A DNA stretch of 63,572 bases from Rubrivivax gelatinosus (GTDB lineage: Bacteria > Pseudomonadota > Gammaproteobacteria > Burkholderiales > Burkholderiaceae_C). The stretch is taken from the NCBI RefSeq assembly GCF_016583785.1, contig NZ_NRRU01000015.1, positions 1 through 63,572 on the forward strand, written 5' to 3'. Position 1 is the first letter of the stretch; every line of letters begins with the position of its first letter. Of this stretch, positions 35,292 through 43,888 are shown in pieces. Made by a program: the position numbers and the translations under genes. The notes under the pieces were generated by a model. It was not told the origin of the DNA and searched no databases. It saw nothing but the letters and a program-made list of their open reading frames with translations.

Positions 35292-36020
35292 ATGACTCCA
35301 GCCGTCCCGCCGGGCCCCGCCGCACTGGCCTCGCGTTCGCGTGCCGCCAGTGCCGACGAACTCGCCGGCATCCCCTGGCTGCGCTGCCTCGACGAGGTCG
35401 AGCGCGAGCGCGTGACGGCCGACCTGCGCGTCGTGCAGGTCGAGGCCGGCGAGCAGGTCTGCCGCATCGGCCGGCCGGTGAGCTACTGGTTCGGGCTCGT
35501 CGACGGGCTGCTGAAGATGAGCAACGACTCGGCTCTGGGCATGCCGATCACGTTCACCGGCGTGCCACCGGGCGGCTGGTTCGGCGAAGGCACGGTGCTC
35601 AAGCGCGAGCCCTACCGCTACAACATCGAGGCGCTGCGCCGCAGCCACGTCGCCGGCATCGGCGCCGACACCTTCCACTGGCTGCTGGACCGCAGCATCG
35701 GCTTCAACCGCTTCGTGATGCTGCAGCTGAACGAACGCCTGGGGCAGTTCATCGGCGCGCGCGAGATCGACCGCCTGAGCGACCCCGACGAACGCGTCGC
35801 ACGCAGCCTGGCCTCGCTGTTCCACCCGACGCTGTATCCGGGCGTCGGCGAGGTGCTGCACATCACCCAGCAGGAGCTGGGTTACCTGGTCGGCCTGTCG
35901 CGCCAGCGGGTCAACGAGGCGCTGCGCGCGCTGCAGGCGGCGGGCCTGATCCGCGTCGAATACGGCGGCGTGCGCGTGCTGGCGCTGGAGGAACTGCGCG
36001 CTTATCGCTGCTCGGGCTGA
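35292..36020 (+). CDS. Crp/Fnr-family transcription regulator
   Basis: The 242-residue regulator has a cyclic-nucleotide-binding-type beta-roll (about 35-135, with PPGGWFGEGTVLKREPYRYN), a dimer helix and a C-terminal winged HTH (ITQQELGYLVGLSRQRVNEA). It lacks the N-terminal cysteine cluster of Fnr, and the cAMP-binding PBC residues of CRP are not obvious, so the signal is unknown. The recognition helix SRQRVNEALRAL differs from CRP and FNR. It diverges from the ligase-liv operon with a palindrome between and is its likely regulator. Confidence 0.9.
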   Translation: MTPAVPPGPAALASRSRAASADELAGIPWLRCLDEVERERVTADLRVVQVEAGEQVCRIGRPVSYWFGLVDGLLKMSNDSALGMPITFTGVPPGGWFGEGTVLKREPYRYNIEALRRSHVAGIGADTFHWLLDRSIGFNRFVMLQLNERLGQFIGAREIDRLSDPDERVARSLASLFHPTLYPGVGEVLHITQQELGYLVGLSRQRVNEALRALQAAGLIRVEYGGVRVLALEELRAYRCSG

Positions 36021-36076
36021 GGGAGTCGTAGCGCGGCCTACACTCGCCGGCTTCTTCCTAGCCTGCTCCCCCGAAG

Positions 36077-38824
36077 ATGATCAGAGCCTGGTTTGCCGCC
36101 GCGGCGCTCGTGCTGTCGGCTCCCCTGGTGCAGGGCGCGCCACCTTCCAAGACCGCGCCGCCGGCGCTGCCCAGCCCCGTCACCAGCGTCGAAGGCATCA
36201 CCGAGTACCGCCTGCCCAACGGCCTGCAGGTCCTGCTGGTGCCCGACGAGTCCAAGCCGACGACGACGGTCAACGTCACCTACCGCGTCGGCTCGCGCCA
36301 CGAGAGCTACGGCGAGACCGGCATGGCGCACCTGCTGGAACACCTGCTGTTCAAGGGCACGCCGACGACGCGCAACGTGATGGCCGAGTTCAGCCGCCGC
36401 GGCATGCGCGCCAACGGCACCACCTGGTTCGACCGCACCAACTACTTCGCCAGCTTCTCGGCCAACGACGAGAACCTGCGCTGGTACCTGTCGTGGCAGG
36501 CCGACGCGATGGTCAACAGCCTGATCGCGCGCAGCGACCTGGACACCGAGATGACCGTCGTGCGCAACGAGATGGAGATGGGCGAGAACAGCCCCGGCGG
36601 CGTCCTGCTGCAGAAGACGATGGCCGTCATGTACGACTGGCACGCCTACGGCAAGGACACCATCGGCGCACGCGCCGACGTCGAGAACGTCGACATCCCG
36701 CGCCTGCAGGCCTTCTACCGCCGCTACTACCAGCCCGACAACGCGACGCTGATCGTCAGCGGCCGCTTCGACCTGAAGAAGACGCTGGCCTGGGTGGTGC
36801 AGGACTTCGGCAAGATCCCGCGCCCCAAACGTGTCATCGAGCCGACCTACACGCTGGACCCGGCGCAGGACGGCGAACGCAGCGTCACGCTGCGCCGCAG
36901 CGGCGGCGCGCCGCTGGTCTTCGCCGGCTACCACGTGCCGCCGGGTGCCGCCGCCGACTTCGCCGCCGCCTCGCTGGTCGCCGGCATCCTGGGCGACGCA
37001 CCCGCCGGCCGGCTGCACAAGCGCCTGGTCGAAGGCAAGCTCGCGTCGTCCAGCTTCAGCGCCGCTTTCGGCCTGGCCGAACCGGGCGTGATCTTCCTGG
37101 GTGTCGGCCTGGCGCCGGGGCAGGACGTCGACGCGGCGCGCAGCACGATGCTGGCGACGATAGACGCGCTCGCCACCGAGCCGATCACGGCCGAGGAGCT
37201 GGAGCGTGCCCGCACCCAGTGGCTCAACGCCTGGGAACAGGGTTTCACCGATCCGCAGGCCGTCGGCGTCGAACTCTCGGACGCCATCGCCCGCGGCGAC
37301 TGGCGCCTGTTCTTCGTCGACCGCGACCAGATCCAGAAGCTGACGCTGGACGAGGTCAACCGCGTCGCGCGCCAGTACCTGCTGCGCGACAACCGCACCG
37401 TCGGCACCTACCTGCCGACCGAGCAGCCTCAGCGCGCGCCGGCACCGGCGCGTGTCGACGTGGCCGCCCTGGTCAAGGACTACCGCGGCCGCGCCCAGCT
37501 CGCCCAGGCCGAGGCCTTCGAGGCGACGCCGGCCAACCTCGACCGCCGCAGCCAGGTCTCGACGCTGGAAAGCGGGCTGAAGATCGGCCTGCTGCCCAAG
37601 AGCACACGCGGCGGCGCGGTGCAGGCGCGGCTGCGGCTGCACTTCGGCGACGGCGACAGCCTCAAGGGCCAGGAGACCGTGGCCGCTTTCGCCGCCTCGC
37701 TGCTGGACAAGGGCGGCGCCGGCCTCACGCGCCAGCAGATCGCCGACCGCTTCGATGCGCTACGCGCGCAGGTGGGCTTTCGCGCCAACGGTCAGGACCT
37801 GGACGTCTTCGTGACGACGGTGCGCGAGCACCTGCCGGCGACGCTGGCGCTCATCGGCCGGCTGCTGCGGGAGCCGGCCTTCCCGGCCGATGCGCTGGAT
37901 GAGCAGAAGCGCCAGTGGCTGACCGCGATCGAAAACCAGCGCCAGGAACCCGAGGCGCTGGTCGCCAAGGAGTTGCAGCGCCACGGCAACCCGTATCCGC
38001 GCGGCGACCTGCGCTACGCACCCAGCTTCGACGAGATCATCGAGGACGTGGCCGCTGTCGACACGGCGAAGATCGCCGCCTTCCACCGCCGCTTCTACAG
38101 CGCCGCGGCCGGCGAGTTCAGCGCCGTCGGCGACTTCGACGCCGATGCCGTCAAGCGTGCGCTCGTCGTCGCCTTCGCCGACTGGCGCGCCCCGGCCGGC
38201 GGTGCGCTGCCCTACGTGCGCCTGCCGCAGCCGCTGGTCGAGGTGGCGCCGGCCGCCTTCAAGCTGAAGACGCCGGACAAGCAGAACGCCAACCTGCGCA
38301 CCGCGCTGGCGCTGCCGCTGTCGGACCGCGACGCCGACTACCCGGCACTGCTGGTCGCCAACTACCTGTTCGGCGGCGGCACCTCGTCGCGGCTGTGGAC
38401 GCGGGTGCGCGAGACCGAGGGCCTGAGCTATGACGTGCGCTCGACGATCGACTGGAACCGGCTCGAGCCCAACTCCACCTGGTCGGTGAGCGCGATCTTC
38501 GCGCCGCAGAACCGTGCCAAGGTCGAAGCCGCGGTGATGGCCGAGCTGGAGCGTGCGCGCCGCGACGGTTTCACCCAGGCCGAGCTCGACGCCGGCCGCA
38601 AGGGCCTGCTGAACGTGCTGCAGCTGCAGCGCGCGCAGGACGGCGCGGTTGCCGGCCAACTGGCGCAGAACCTCTACCTCGGCCGCAGCTTCGCGTTCGC
38701 GCAGCAGGTCGACGAGAAGATCGGCGCGGTGACGCTGGAGCAGGTCAACGCGGCGCTGCGCCGCTATTTCGATCCCTCGCGTTGGAGCATCGCCTGGGGC
38801 GGTGACTTCAAGGACGGCAACTGA
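36077..38824 (+). CDS. M16-family (pitrilysin-like) zinc peptidase, double-domain
   Basis: The 915-residue secreted peptidase has a signal peptide (MIRAWFAAAALVLSAPLVQG) and two M16 modules. The N-terminal half has the inverted zinc motif HLLEH (85-89) with the distal Glu at 165 in NEMEMGE. The second half (about 480-900) lacks HxxEH but keeps the R/Y pair region (GGGTSSRLWTRVRETEGLSY). It should degrade peptides in the periplasm. Length and organisation are normal for the bacterial two-domain type. A strong terminator follows. Confidence 0.94.
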   Translation: MIRAWFAAAALVLSAPLVQGAPPSKTAPPALPSPVTSVEGITEYRLPNGLQVLLVPDESKPTTTVNVTYRVGSRHESYGETGMAHLLEHLLFKGTPTTRNVMAEFSRRGMRANGTTWFDRTNYFASFSANDENLRWYLSWQADAMVNSLIARSDLDTEMTVVRNEMEMGENSPGGVLLQKTMAVMYDWHAYGKDTIGARADVENVDIPRLQAFYRRYYQPDNATLIVSGRFDLKKTLAWVVQDFGKIPRPKRVIEPTYTLDPAQDGERSVTLRRSGGAPLVFAGYHVPPGAAADFAAASLVAGILGDAPAGRLHKRLVEGKLASSSFSAAFGLAEPGVIFLGVGLAPGQDVDAARSTMLATIDALATEPITAEELERARTQWLNAWEQGFTDPQAVGVELSDAIARGDWRLFFVDRDQIQKLTLDEVNRVARQYLLRDNRTVGTYLPTEQPQRAPAPARVDVAALVKDYRGRAQLAQAEAFEATPANLDRRSQVSTLESGLKIGLLPKSTRGGAVQARLRLHFGDGDSLKGQETVAAFAASLLDKGGAGLTRQQIADRFDALRAQVGFRANGQDLDVFVTTVREHLPATLALIGRLLREPAFPADALDEQKRQWLTAIENQRQEPEALVAKELQRHGNPYPRGDLRYAPSFDEIIEDVAAVDTAKIAAFHRRFYSAAAGEFSAVGDFDADAVKRALVVAFADWRAPAGGALPYVRLPQPLVEVAPAAFKLKTPDKQNANLRTALALPLSDRDADYPALLVANYLFGGGTSSRLWTRVRETEGLSYDVRSTIDWNRLEPNSTWSVSAIFAPQNRAKVEAAVMAELERARRDGFTQAELDAGRKGLLNVLQLQRAQDGAVAGQLAQNLYLGRSFAFAQQVDEKIGAVTLEQVNAALRRYFDPSRWSIAWGGDFKDGN

Positions 38825-38857
38825 GCGCCGGCCGGGCCACGCCCGGCTTTGCCCCTG

Positions 38858-38889
38858 ACGGCCCGTCGCTGCGACGGGCCGTTTTTGTT
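38858..38889 (+). terminator. Rho-independent terminator after the M16 peptidase gene
   Basis: ACGGCCCGTCG and its complement CGACGGGCCGT flank a CTG loop, with TTTTGTTTT following directly. The tail reaches the stop of the convergent hydrolase gene. Confidence 0.9.
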
Positions 38890-38890
38890 T

Positions 38891-39739
38891 TCAGGCGGCT
38901 ATGAACGCGCGCAGCCGCGCCAGCGCTTCGTCGGGCCGGTCGCGCCAGGTGCCGTGGCCGGCGCCTTCGATCACGCTGTACTGCAGCCACTGCGGCGGCA
39001 GCGCGGCGGCGATGTCCTCGGCGTCGGCGACCGGACACACGGGGTCCTCGGCGCCGGCCAGCACCAGCACCGGGCAGCGCGCTTCGGCCAGGCCGGCGCG
39101 CAGGTCCATTGCCGCGTGTTCTTGTTCGTTCCAGCCGAAGAGGATCTCGGGCCTGAAGATGCCGCGGCTGCCGGCCTCGGGGTCGGCCGGCGGCATCGTG
39201 TTGTAGAGGTGGCGGCAGTGCTGCTCGTACGCCGCCCAGGTGGCGGCGTCGGGGCGCGTCCAGAAGGCCTCGGCCGCGTCGCGCGCGGCCGCGCCGCCCA
39301 GGCGTTCGAACATCGCCAGCTTGCGCGCCAGCTCGAAACGCGGCGCGGTGCTGGACAGGATCACCTTCGCCGGATGCCCCGGGTGGCGCGCGATGTAGCG
39401 CTGGGCGACGAAGCCGCCGAAGGACTGGCCGAGCACGATCGGGCGCTCGACGCCGAGCGCGTCGCACAGCCGCACGACGTCGTCGGCGAAGGTGTCCAGC
39501 GTCCATTCGTCGGCCGGGCGGCGGTCGCTGCGGCCGTGGCCGCGGTGGTCGACGTAGACGATCTGCGCCAGGTCGGCCAGACGCGAGAACAGCGGCTTGA
39601 AGCTCGCGTGGTCGAAACCCGGGCCGCCGTGCAGCAGCAGCAGCGTGGGTTTTTCGCGCAGCTTCGGGCCGTCGGGCACGAAGCCCGGACCCTCGATGTC
39701 GACGAAGAGGCGGATGCCGGGCTGGATCTCGATGCGCAT
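38891..39739 (-). CDS. Proline iminopeptidase-like alpha/beta hydrolase
   Basis: The 282-residue protein has the S33-type oxyanion motif LLLHGGPGFDH, the strand YVDHRGHGRSDR and the nucleophile elbow VLGQSFGGFV. The late acid lies in LAGAEDPVCP and the catalytic His in IEGAGHGTW. HGGPG plus GQSFGG is typical of prolyl iminopeptidases and relatives. The cap domain (AFWTRPDAATWAAYEQHCRH) would set specificity. I chose ATG 39739; a TTG eight codons upstream is possible. Confidence 0.85.
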   Translation of the reverse strand: MRIEIQPGIRLFVDIEGPGFVPDGPKLREKPTLLLLHGGPGFDHASFKPLFSRLADLAQIVYVDHRGHGRSDRRPADEWTLDTFADDVVRLCDALGVERPIVLGQSFGGFVAQRYIARHPGHPAKVILSSTAPRFELARKLAMFERLGGAAARDAAEAFWTRPDAATWAAYEQHCRHLYNTMPPADPEAGSRGIFRPEILFGWNEQEHAAMDLRAGLAEARCPVLVLAGAEDPVCPVADAEDIAAALPPQWLQYSVIEGAGHGTWRDRPDEALARLRAFIAA

Positions 39740-39777
39740 GGGTGCTGGGATAGAGGGCGGCAAAGGCCGCGAAGGGA

Positions 39778-40698
39778 TCAGGGCGCCGGGTTGCGGATGC
39801 CGGAGGCGACGTGGCCCGCCGGCACGTGGCCGGCGGCGTGTTCGACGTGGCGCGTCTGGTCGTCGAAGAAGAAGTCGGGCTCGAACTCGCGCAGGAACTC
39901 GCCCTTGGGCAGGCCGCCGAGGAACATCGCCTCGTCGACCTCGATGTTCCAGGCCATCAGCGTGCGCATCGCGCGTTCGTGCGCCGGCGCGCTGCGTGCG
40001 GTGACGAGCGCGGTGCGCAGCCGCATGCCGGTGCCGGCGGCGCGCTGCAGCCGGTGCAGCGCTTCCAGCAGCGGCTTGAACGGCCCTGCCGCCAGCGGCG
40101 TCGCCCGGCGTTCGACTTCGTGCGTCTGGAAGGCCGCCAGGCCACCGTCGTGGTAGATGCGTTCGGCTTCGTCGCAGAACAGCACCGCGTCGCCGTCGAA
40201 GGCGATGCGCACCTCGTCGGGGTGGGTCTCAGCGGCGTGGCGGCTGTAGGGCAGCACGCGTGCCGCGGCGACGCCGGCGTCGAGCGCGGCGCGCACGTCG
40301 GCCTCGTTCGCCGACAGGAACAGGTTGGCCTTCAGCGGCCCCAGGTAGCGCCAGGGCGGGCGGCCGCGCGAGAACATGCCGCGTTCGATCGCCAGCCCGT
40401 AGTGCTGGGCCGAGCGGAACACGCGCATCCCCGAGACCGGGTCGTTGCGCGAGAGCACGACGACGTCGACACGCGGCGCGTCGGCGTTGAAGGCGAGCAG
40501 CTTTTGCACCAGCGAGAACGCGACCCCGGGCTGCGCCGGCACGTCCAGGCGTTCGAGCTGCAGCCGCATGTAGGCGCGGTCGTCGCCTTCGGTCTCGAAG
40601 ACCTCGTTTTCCTGCTCGAAGTCGAACAGCGCGCGCGAGGAGATGGCGACGACGAGGCGCGCATCCGGCACGGCGGGGGTGGGGGCGGCTGCGTCCAT
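39778..40698 (-). CDS. 5'-nucleotidase (cytosolic NT5C1-like)
   Basis: The 306-residue protein matches the bacterial relatives of cytosolic 5'-nucleotidase I. Supporting segments are LVVAISSRALFDFEQENEVF at the start, VVLSRNDPVSGMRVF, RIAFDGDAVLFCDEAERIY, LRTALVTARSAPAHERA and FLGGLPKGEFLREFEPDFFF with a terminal DD pair. These correspond to HAD-like motifs that dephosphorylate nucleoside monophosphates. It is soluble, with no signal peptide, and is transcribed away from the zinc operon. Confidence 0.87.
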   Translation of the reverse strand: MDAAAPTPAVPDARLVVAISSRALFDFEQENEVFETEGDDRAYMRLQLERLDVPAQPGVAFSLVQKLLAFNADAPRVDVVVLSRNDPVSGMRVFRSAQHYGLAIERGMFSRGRPPWRYLGPLKANLFLSANEADVRAALDAGVAAARVLPYSRHAAETHPDEVRIAFDGDAVLFCDEAERIYHDGGLAAFQTHEVERRATPLAAGPFKPLLEALHRLQRAAGTGMRLRTALVTARSAPAHERAMRTLMAWNIEVDEAMFLGGLPKGEFLREFEPDFFFDDQTRHVEHAAGHVPAGHVASGIRNPAP

Positions 40699-40786
40699 CG
40701 TGGATGATCATAACGACGGGGACGTCATGCGCCGGCGGCACAATCGGCCGTCGTTTCCGGCTTGCGGCCCTTGCCCGCCCTTCGTG

Positions 40787-41338
40787 ATGAAGCCTTCGCT
40801 GATGCGCTCGACCCCGGTCCTGCTGGCGCTGTGCGCCGCCTCCGCCTTCGCCGCGCCGCCGCACGAACACGGGGTCGGCCGGCTCGACGTTGCCGTCGAA
40901 CACGGCCGCGTGACGCTGCTGCTGGAGATGCCGCTCGATTCGCTCGTCGGCTTCGAACACGCGCCGCGCAACGCCGTCGAACGCGAGGCCGCGCGCGCCG
41001 CGCTCGCCAAGCTGCACGACGCGGCCCGCCTGTGGCGTGTCGACGCCGCCGCCGGCTGCGCTGCGCCGACGGTCGAAATCGGAGCCGGCCCGATCGAAGC
41101 TGGCGAGCACGGCAGCCATGAGCCGGCCCATGCCCACGACGACGGCGACGGCCATGCCGACGCCGAAGCCAGCTTCAGCTTCGAATGCAGCGCGGCCGAG
41201 CGCGCCGCCTTCGTCGACACCGGGCTGCTCGAGTCCTTCCCGCGGCTGCGCACCGTCAACGTGCAGCTGGCGACACGCCAGGGCCAGTGGAAGACGCTGC
41301 TGACCCGGCCGATGACGCGCCTGCCGCTGGTGCGGTGA
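40787..41338 (+). CDS. DUF2796 / ZrgA-type zinc-binding periplasmic protein
   Basis: The 183-residue protein has a signal peptide (about 1-22, ending SAFAA). The mature start HEHGVGRLDVAVEHGRV is typical of DUF2796. A His/Asp-rich loop, about residues 106-122 (HGSHEPAHAHDDGDG), would bind zinc. In Vibrio cholerae, ZrgA of this family is encoded with an ATPase, an FtsX-like permease and further genes and supports zinc uptake. The same order follows here. A CACAAT element lies at 40739-40744. The stop overlaps the next start (GTGA). Confidence 0.85.
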   Translation: MKPSLMRSTPVLLALCAASAFAAPPHEHGVGRLDVAVEHGRVTLLLEMPLDSLVGFEHAPRNAVEREAARAALAKLHDAARLWRVDAAAGCAAPTVEIGAGPIEAGEHGSHEPAHAHDDGDGHADAEASFSFECSAAERAAFVDTGLLESFPRLRTVNVQLATRQGQWKTLLTRPMTRLPLVR

Positions 41339-42012
41339 GCGCTGCGCTGTCGGTCCGCGCGTTGCGCTACCGCTGGCCGCGCGCCGCCGCGGACACGCTG
41401 GCGGTCGAGGCCTGGGACGTCGGCAGCGGTGAAACCGTGTTCCTGCACGGCCCCAGCGGCGGCGGCAAGAGCACGCTGCTGGGCTTGCTGGCTGGGGTGC
41501 TCGTCGCGCGCGCCGGCCGCGTCGAGGTGCTGGGCCAGGACTGGGCGGCGCTGCCCGCCGGCCGGCGCGACGCCTTCCGCGCCGACCACGTCGGCTACGT
41601 TTTCCAGCAGTTCAACCTGCTGCCCTATCTGAGCGTGCTCGACAACGTGCTGCTGCCCTGCCGCTTCTCGGCGCTGCGGCGTGCACGCGCCGGTGCCGGT
41701 GCAGCCGAGGCGCTGCTGGCACGCATCGGCCTGCCGCCTGCGGCCTGGCCGCGGCCGGCGGCCGAACTCTCGGTCGGCCAGCAGCAGCGTGTGGCCGCGG
41801 CGCGCGCGCTGATCGGCGCGCCCGAACTCGTGATCTGCGACGAGCCGACCTCGGCGCTGGACGCGCCGCTGCGCGACGCCTTCCTCGATCTGCTGCTCGA
41901 CGCGGTGCACGAAGCCGGCTCGACGCTGGTCTTCGTCAGCCACGACCAGGGCCTGGCCGGGCGTTTCGACCGCCGCGTCGCGCTCGCCGAGCTGAACGGG
42001 GCGGCGCGATGA
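41335..42012 (+). CDS. ABC transporter ATPase of the zinc (Zrg-type) operon
   Basis: The 225-residue ATPase has Walker A HGPSGGGKSTLLG near 37-49, signature ELSVGQQQRVAAARAL and Walker B LVICDEPTSALD. It is closest in style to the LolD/MacB ATPases that partner FtsX-like permeases. I chose GTG 41335, which overlaps the ZrgA-like stop. Its own stop overlaps the permease start (ATGA), so the three genes are tightly coupled. Confidence 0.92.
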   Translation: MSAALSVRALRYRWPRAAADTLAVEAWDVGSGETVFLHGPSGGGKSTLLGLLAGVLVARAGRVEVLGQDWAALPAGRRDAFRADHVGYVFQQFNLLPYLSVLDNVLLPCRFSALRRARAGAGAAEALLARIGLPPAAWPRPAAELSVGQQQRVAAARALIGAPELVICDEPTSALDAPLRDAFLDLLLDAVHEAGSTLVFVSHDQGLAGRFDRRVALAELNGAAR

Positions 42013-43280
42013 CGCCGCTGGCCGCACTCGCCGCGCGCAGCGCCTGGTCGCGGCGCGGCACGCTGGCGCTGGTGGTGCTGTCGATCGCCTTGTCGACCGC
42101 GCTGCTGCTGACGCTGGAGCGGCTGCGCGAGGACGTGCGCGCGAGTTTCGCCCAGGCCGTCAGCGGCACCGACCTCGTCGTCGGCGCGCGCACGGGGCCG
42201 GTGCAGCTGATGCTGTACGCGGTGTTCCGCCTCGGCGGCGCGACCAACGACATCTCGATGGCCAGCGTCGAGGCGCTGGCGCGCCAGCCGGCGGTGGCCT
42301 GGGTCGTGCCGATCGCACTCGGCGACTCGCACCGGGGCTTCCCGGTCGTCGGCACGACGCCGGCCTACTTCGAGCACTTCCGCTACGGCGACGCCCAGCC
42401 GCTGGTGCTGGCCGAAGGCCGCGCGTTCAGCGGCACGCTGGACGGCCTGTACGAGGCCGTGCTGGGCTTCGAGGTGGCGGCGCGGCTGGCTTACCGGCCG
42501 GGCCAGCGCATCGTGCTCGCGCACGGCGCCGGCGGCGAACTCGGCGCCGAACACGCCGACAAACCCTTCACCGTCGTCGGCGTGCTCGCGCCCACCGGCA
42601 CGCCGGTGGGCCGCAGCGTGCACGTCGGCCTGCAGGCGATCGAGGCCATCCACCTCGACTGGGCCGGCGGTGCGCCGCTGCCGGGGCTGGCCATTCCCGC
42701 CGAGCAGGCGCGCAAGTTCGACCTGGCGCCCAAACGTGCGACCGCGGTCTTCGTCGGCCTGAAGAACCGGGTCGCGGTCTTTCGCATGCAGCGCTGGGTC
42801 GCCGACTACGAGGCCGAACCGCTGATGGCGGTGCTGCCGGGCGTCGCGCTGGACGAACTCTGGGAAGTCGTCGGTGTCGGCGAACGGGCGCTGCTCGCGG
42901 TGTCGGTGCTGGTGGCGGCGGTCAGCCTGGCCGGGCTGGTGGCGGTGGTGCTCGCCGGTCTGGGCGAACGCCGGCGCGAGCTGGCGGTGCTGCGCGCCGT
43001 CGGCGCCGGGCCGCGCCAGGTGCTGCTGCTGCTGGCGGCCGAGGCGGCGCTGGTGACGGCAGCAGGGGTGGTGACCGGCGCGCTCGCCGCCGCCGCCGGC
43101 ATCGCGTTCGCCGGGCCGCTGCTGCAGCAGCGGCTGGGCGTTGCGCTCGGCCTGGGCGCACCGACGGCGACGCAGTGGGCCTGGCTCGCGGCGGTGCTGG
43201 TGGCCGGTATGCTCGCCGGGCTGGTGCCGGGCTGGCGTGCCTACCGCCTGTCGCTGGCCGACGGGCTCAGCCCGCGCTGA
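42009..43280 (+). CDS. FtsX/MacB-like ABC permease of the zinc operon
   Basis: The 423-residue permease has one N-terminal membrane helix, a periplasmic MacB-type core domain (about 50-285) and three C-terminal helices. The FtsX-domain motif is LGERRRELAVLRAVGAGPRQ. Such MacB-topology proteins act by mechanotransmission rather than by classical import. The partner ATPase is encoded immediately upstream. In Zrg-type systems this subunit is needed with ZrgA for zinc acquisition; the mechanism is not settled. Confidence 0.9.
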   Translation: MTPLAALAARSAWSRRGTLALVVLSIALSTALLLTLERLREDVRASFAQAVSGTDLVVGARTGPVQLMLYAVFRLGGATNDISMASVEALARQPAVAWVVPIALGDSHRGFPVVGTTPAYFEHFRYGDAQPLVLAEGRAFSGTLDGLYEAVLGFEVAARLAYRPGQRIVLAHGAGGELGAEHADKPFTVVGVLAPTGTPVGRSVHVGLQAIEAIHLDWAGGAPLPGLAIPAEQARKFDLAPKRATAVFVGLKNRVAVFRMQRWVADYEAEPLMAVLPGVALDELWEVVGVGERALLAVSVLVAAVSLAGLVAVVLAGLGERRRELAVLRAVGAGPRQVLLLLAAEAALVTAAGVVTGALAAAAGIAFAGPLLQQRLGVALGLGAPTATQWAWLAAVLVAGMLAGLVPGWRAYRLSLADGLSPR

Positions 43281-43303
43281 TGATTTCCCGAGGACACGAC
43301 GAG

Positions 43304-43888
43304 ATGCGAACAAGCCTGCTGGCCGCGATGACCGCGGCCTCATTTGCTGCGGTCGCGGCGCCCCCGCTGCCCGGCCTGCCGGCTTCGCAGCCGGCGCTGA
43401 GCGGCGCGCCGGCCAAGGCTGCGCCGGGTGCGCCGCGCACCATCCGCTGGGACGAGCTGGTGCCCAAGGACTGGGACCCGCTGAAGGAGTTCAAGGACCT
43501 GGACCTGGCCGGCCTGGCCGACGGCGACCCGCGCGCGAACAAGCTGCTGCAACGCATGCGCGAGGTCTGGGACGCGGCGCCGGCGAATCCGGCCATCGTC
43601 GGCCAGGCGGTGCGGCTGCCGGGTTTCGTCGTGCCGCTGGAAGAAACGAAGCAGGGCCTGAAGGAGTTCCTGCTCGTGCCGTACTTCGGCGCCTGCATCC
43701 ACAGCCCGCCGCCACCGGCCAACCAGATCGTGCACGTGCTGGCGCACGCGCCGGTGGCGTTCAAGTCCATGGACACGGTCTGGGTCAGCGGCACGCTGGC
43801 GACGGTGCGCACCGATTCGTTCATGGGTGCCGCCAGCTACCGCATCGACGGCGCCGCCGTCGAGCGCTACACGGAGAAGGCGCGTTGA
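43304..43888 (+). CDS. DUF3299 secreted protein of the zinc operon
   Basis: The 194-residue protein has a signal peptide (MRTSLLAAMTAASFAAVAAP) and a DUF3299 core. Supporting segments are IRWDELVPKDWDPLKEFKDL, VRLPGFVVPLEETKQGLKEF, LVPYFGACIHSPPPPANQIV and SMDTVWVSGTLATVRTDSF. The conserved Cys-Ile-His-x-Pro-Pro-Pro could bind a metal. It belongs to the Zrg-type cluster by context. Its stop overlaps a TTG start for the AI-2E-family permease. Confidence 0.85.
   Translation: MRTSLLAAMTAASFAAVAAPPLPGLPASQPALSGAPAKAAPGAPRTIRWDELVPKDWDPLKEFKDLDLAGLADGDPRANKLLQRMREVWDAAPANPAIVGQAVRLPGFVVPLEETKQGLKEFLLVPYFGACIHSPPPPANQIVHVLAHAPVAFKSMDTVWVSGTLATVRTDSFMGAASYRIDGAAVERYTEKAR

Noticed and set aside
33180..35467. 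Synthetase starting at 35467 (744 residues)
   Set aside because: The extra 96 residues run through the palindrome and antisense to the regulator gene and show no similarity to the family; GTG 35179 has an AGGAG site.
33153..35861. Long minus-strand frame overlapping the acyl-CoA synthetase
   Set aside because: It is another frame of the same strand with Arg/Ala/Gly-rich low-complexity product; the synthetase frame carries all the family motifs.
35292..36020. Regulator as a true oxygen-sensing FNR
   Set aside because: The N-terminal cysteine cluster needed for a [4Fe-4S] centre is missing, and the recognition helix differs from FNR.
33011..36031. 1006-codon plus-strand frame across the synthetase and regulator
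   Set aside because: It lies antisense to the synthetase and out of frame with the Crp/Fnr regulator, and shows no domain.
40699..40786. Zur box upstream of the zinc operon
   Set aside because: Only GATGATCATAAC is AT-rich; it does not form the expected GTTATA-type dyad convincingly, so I did not call it.
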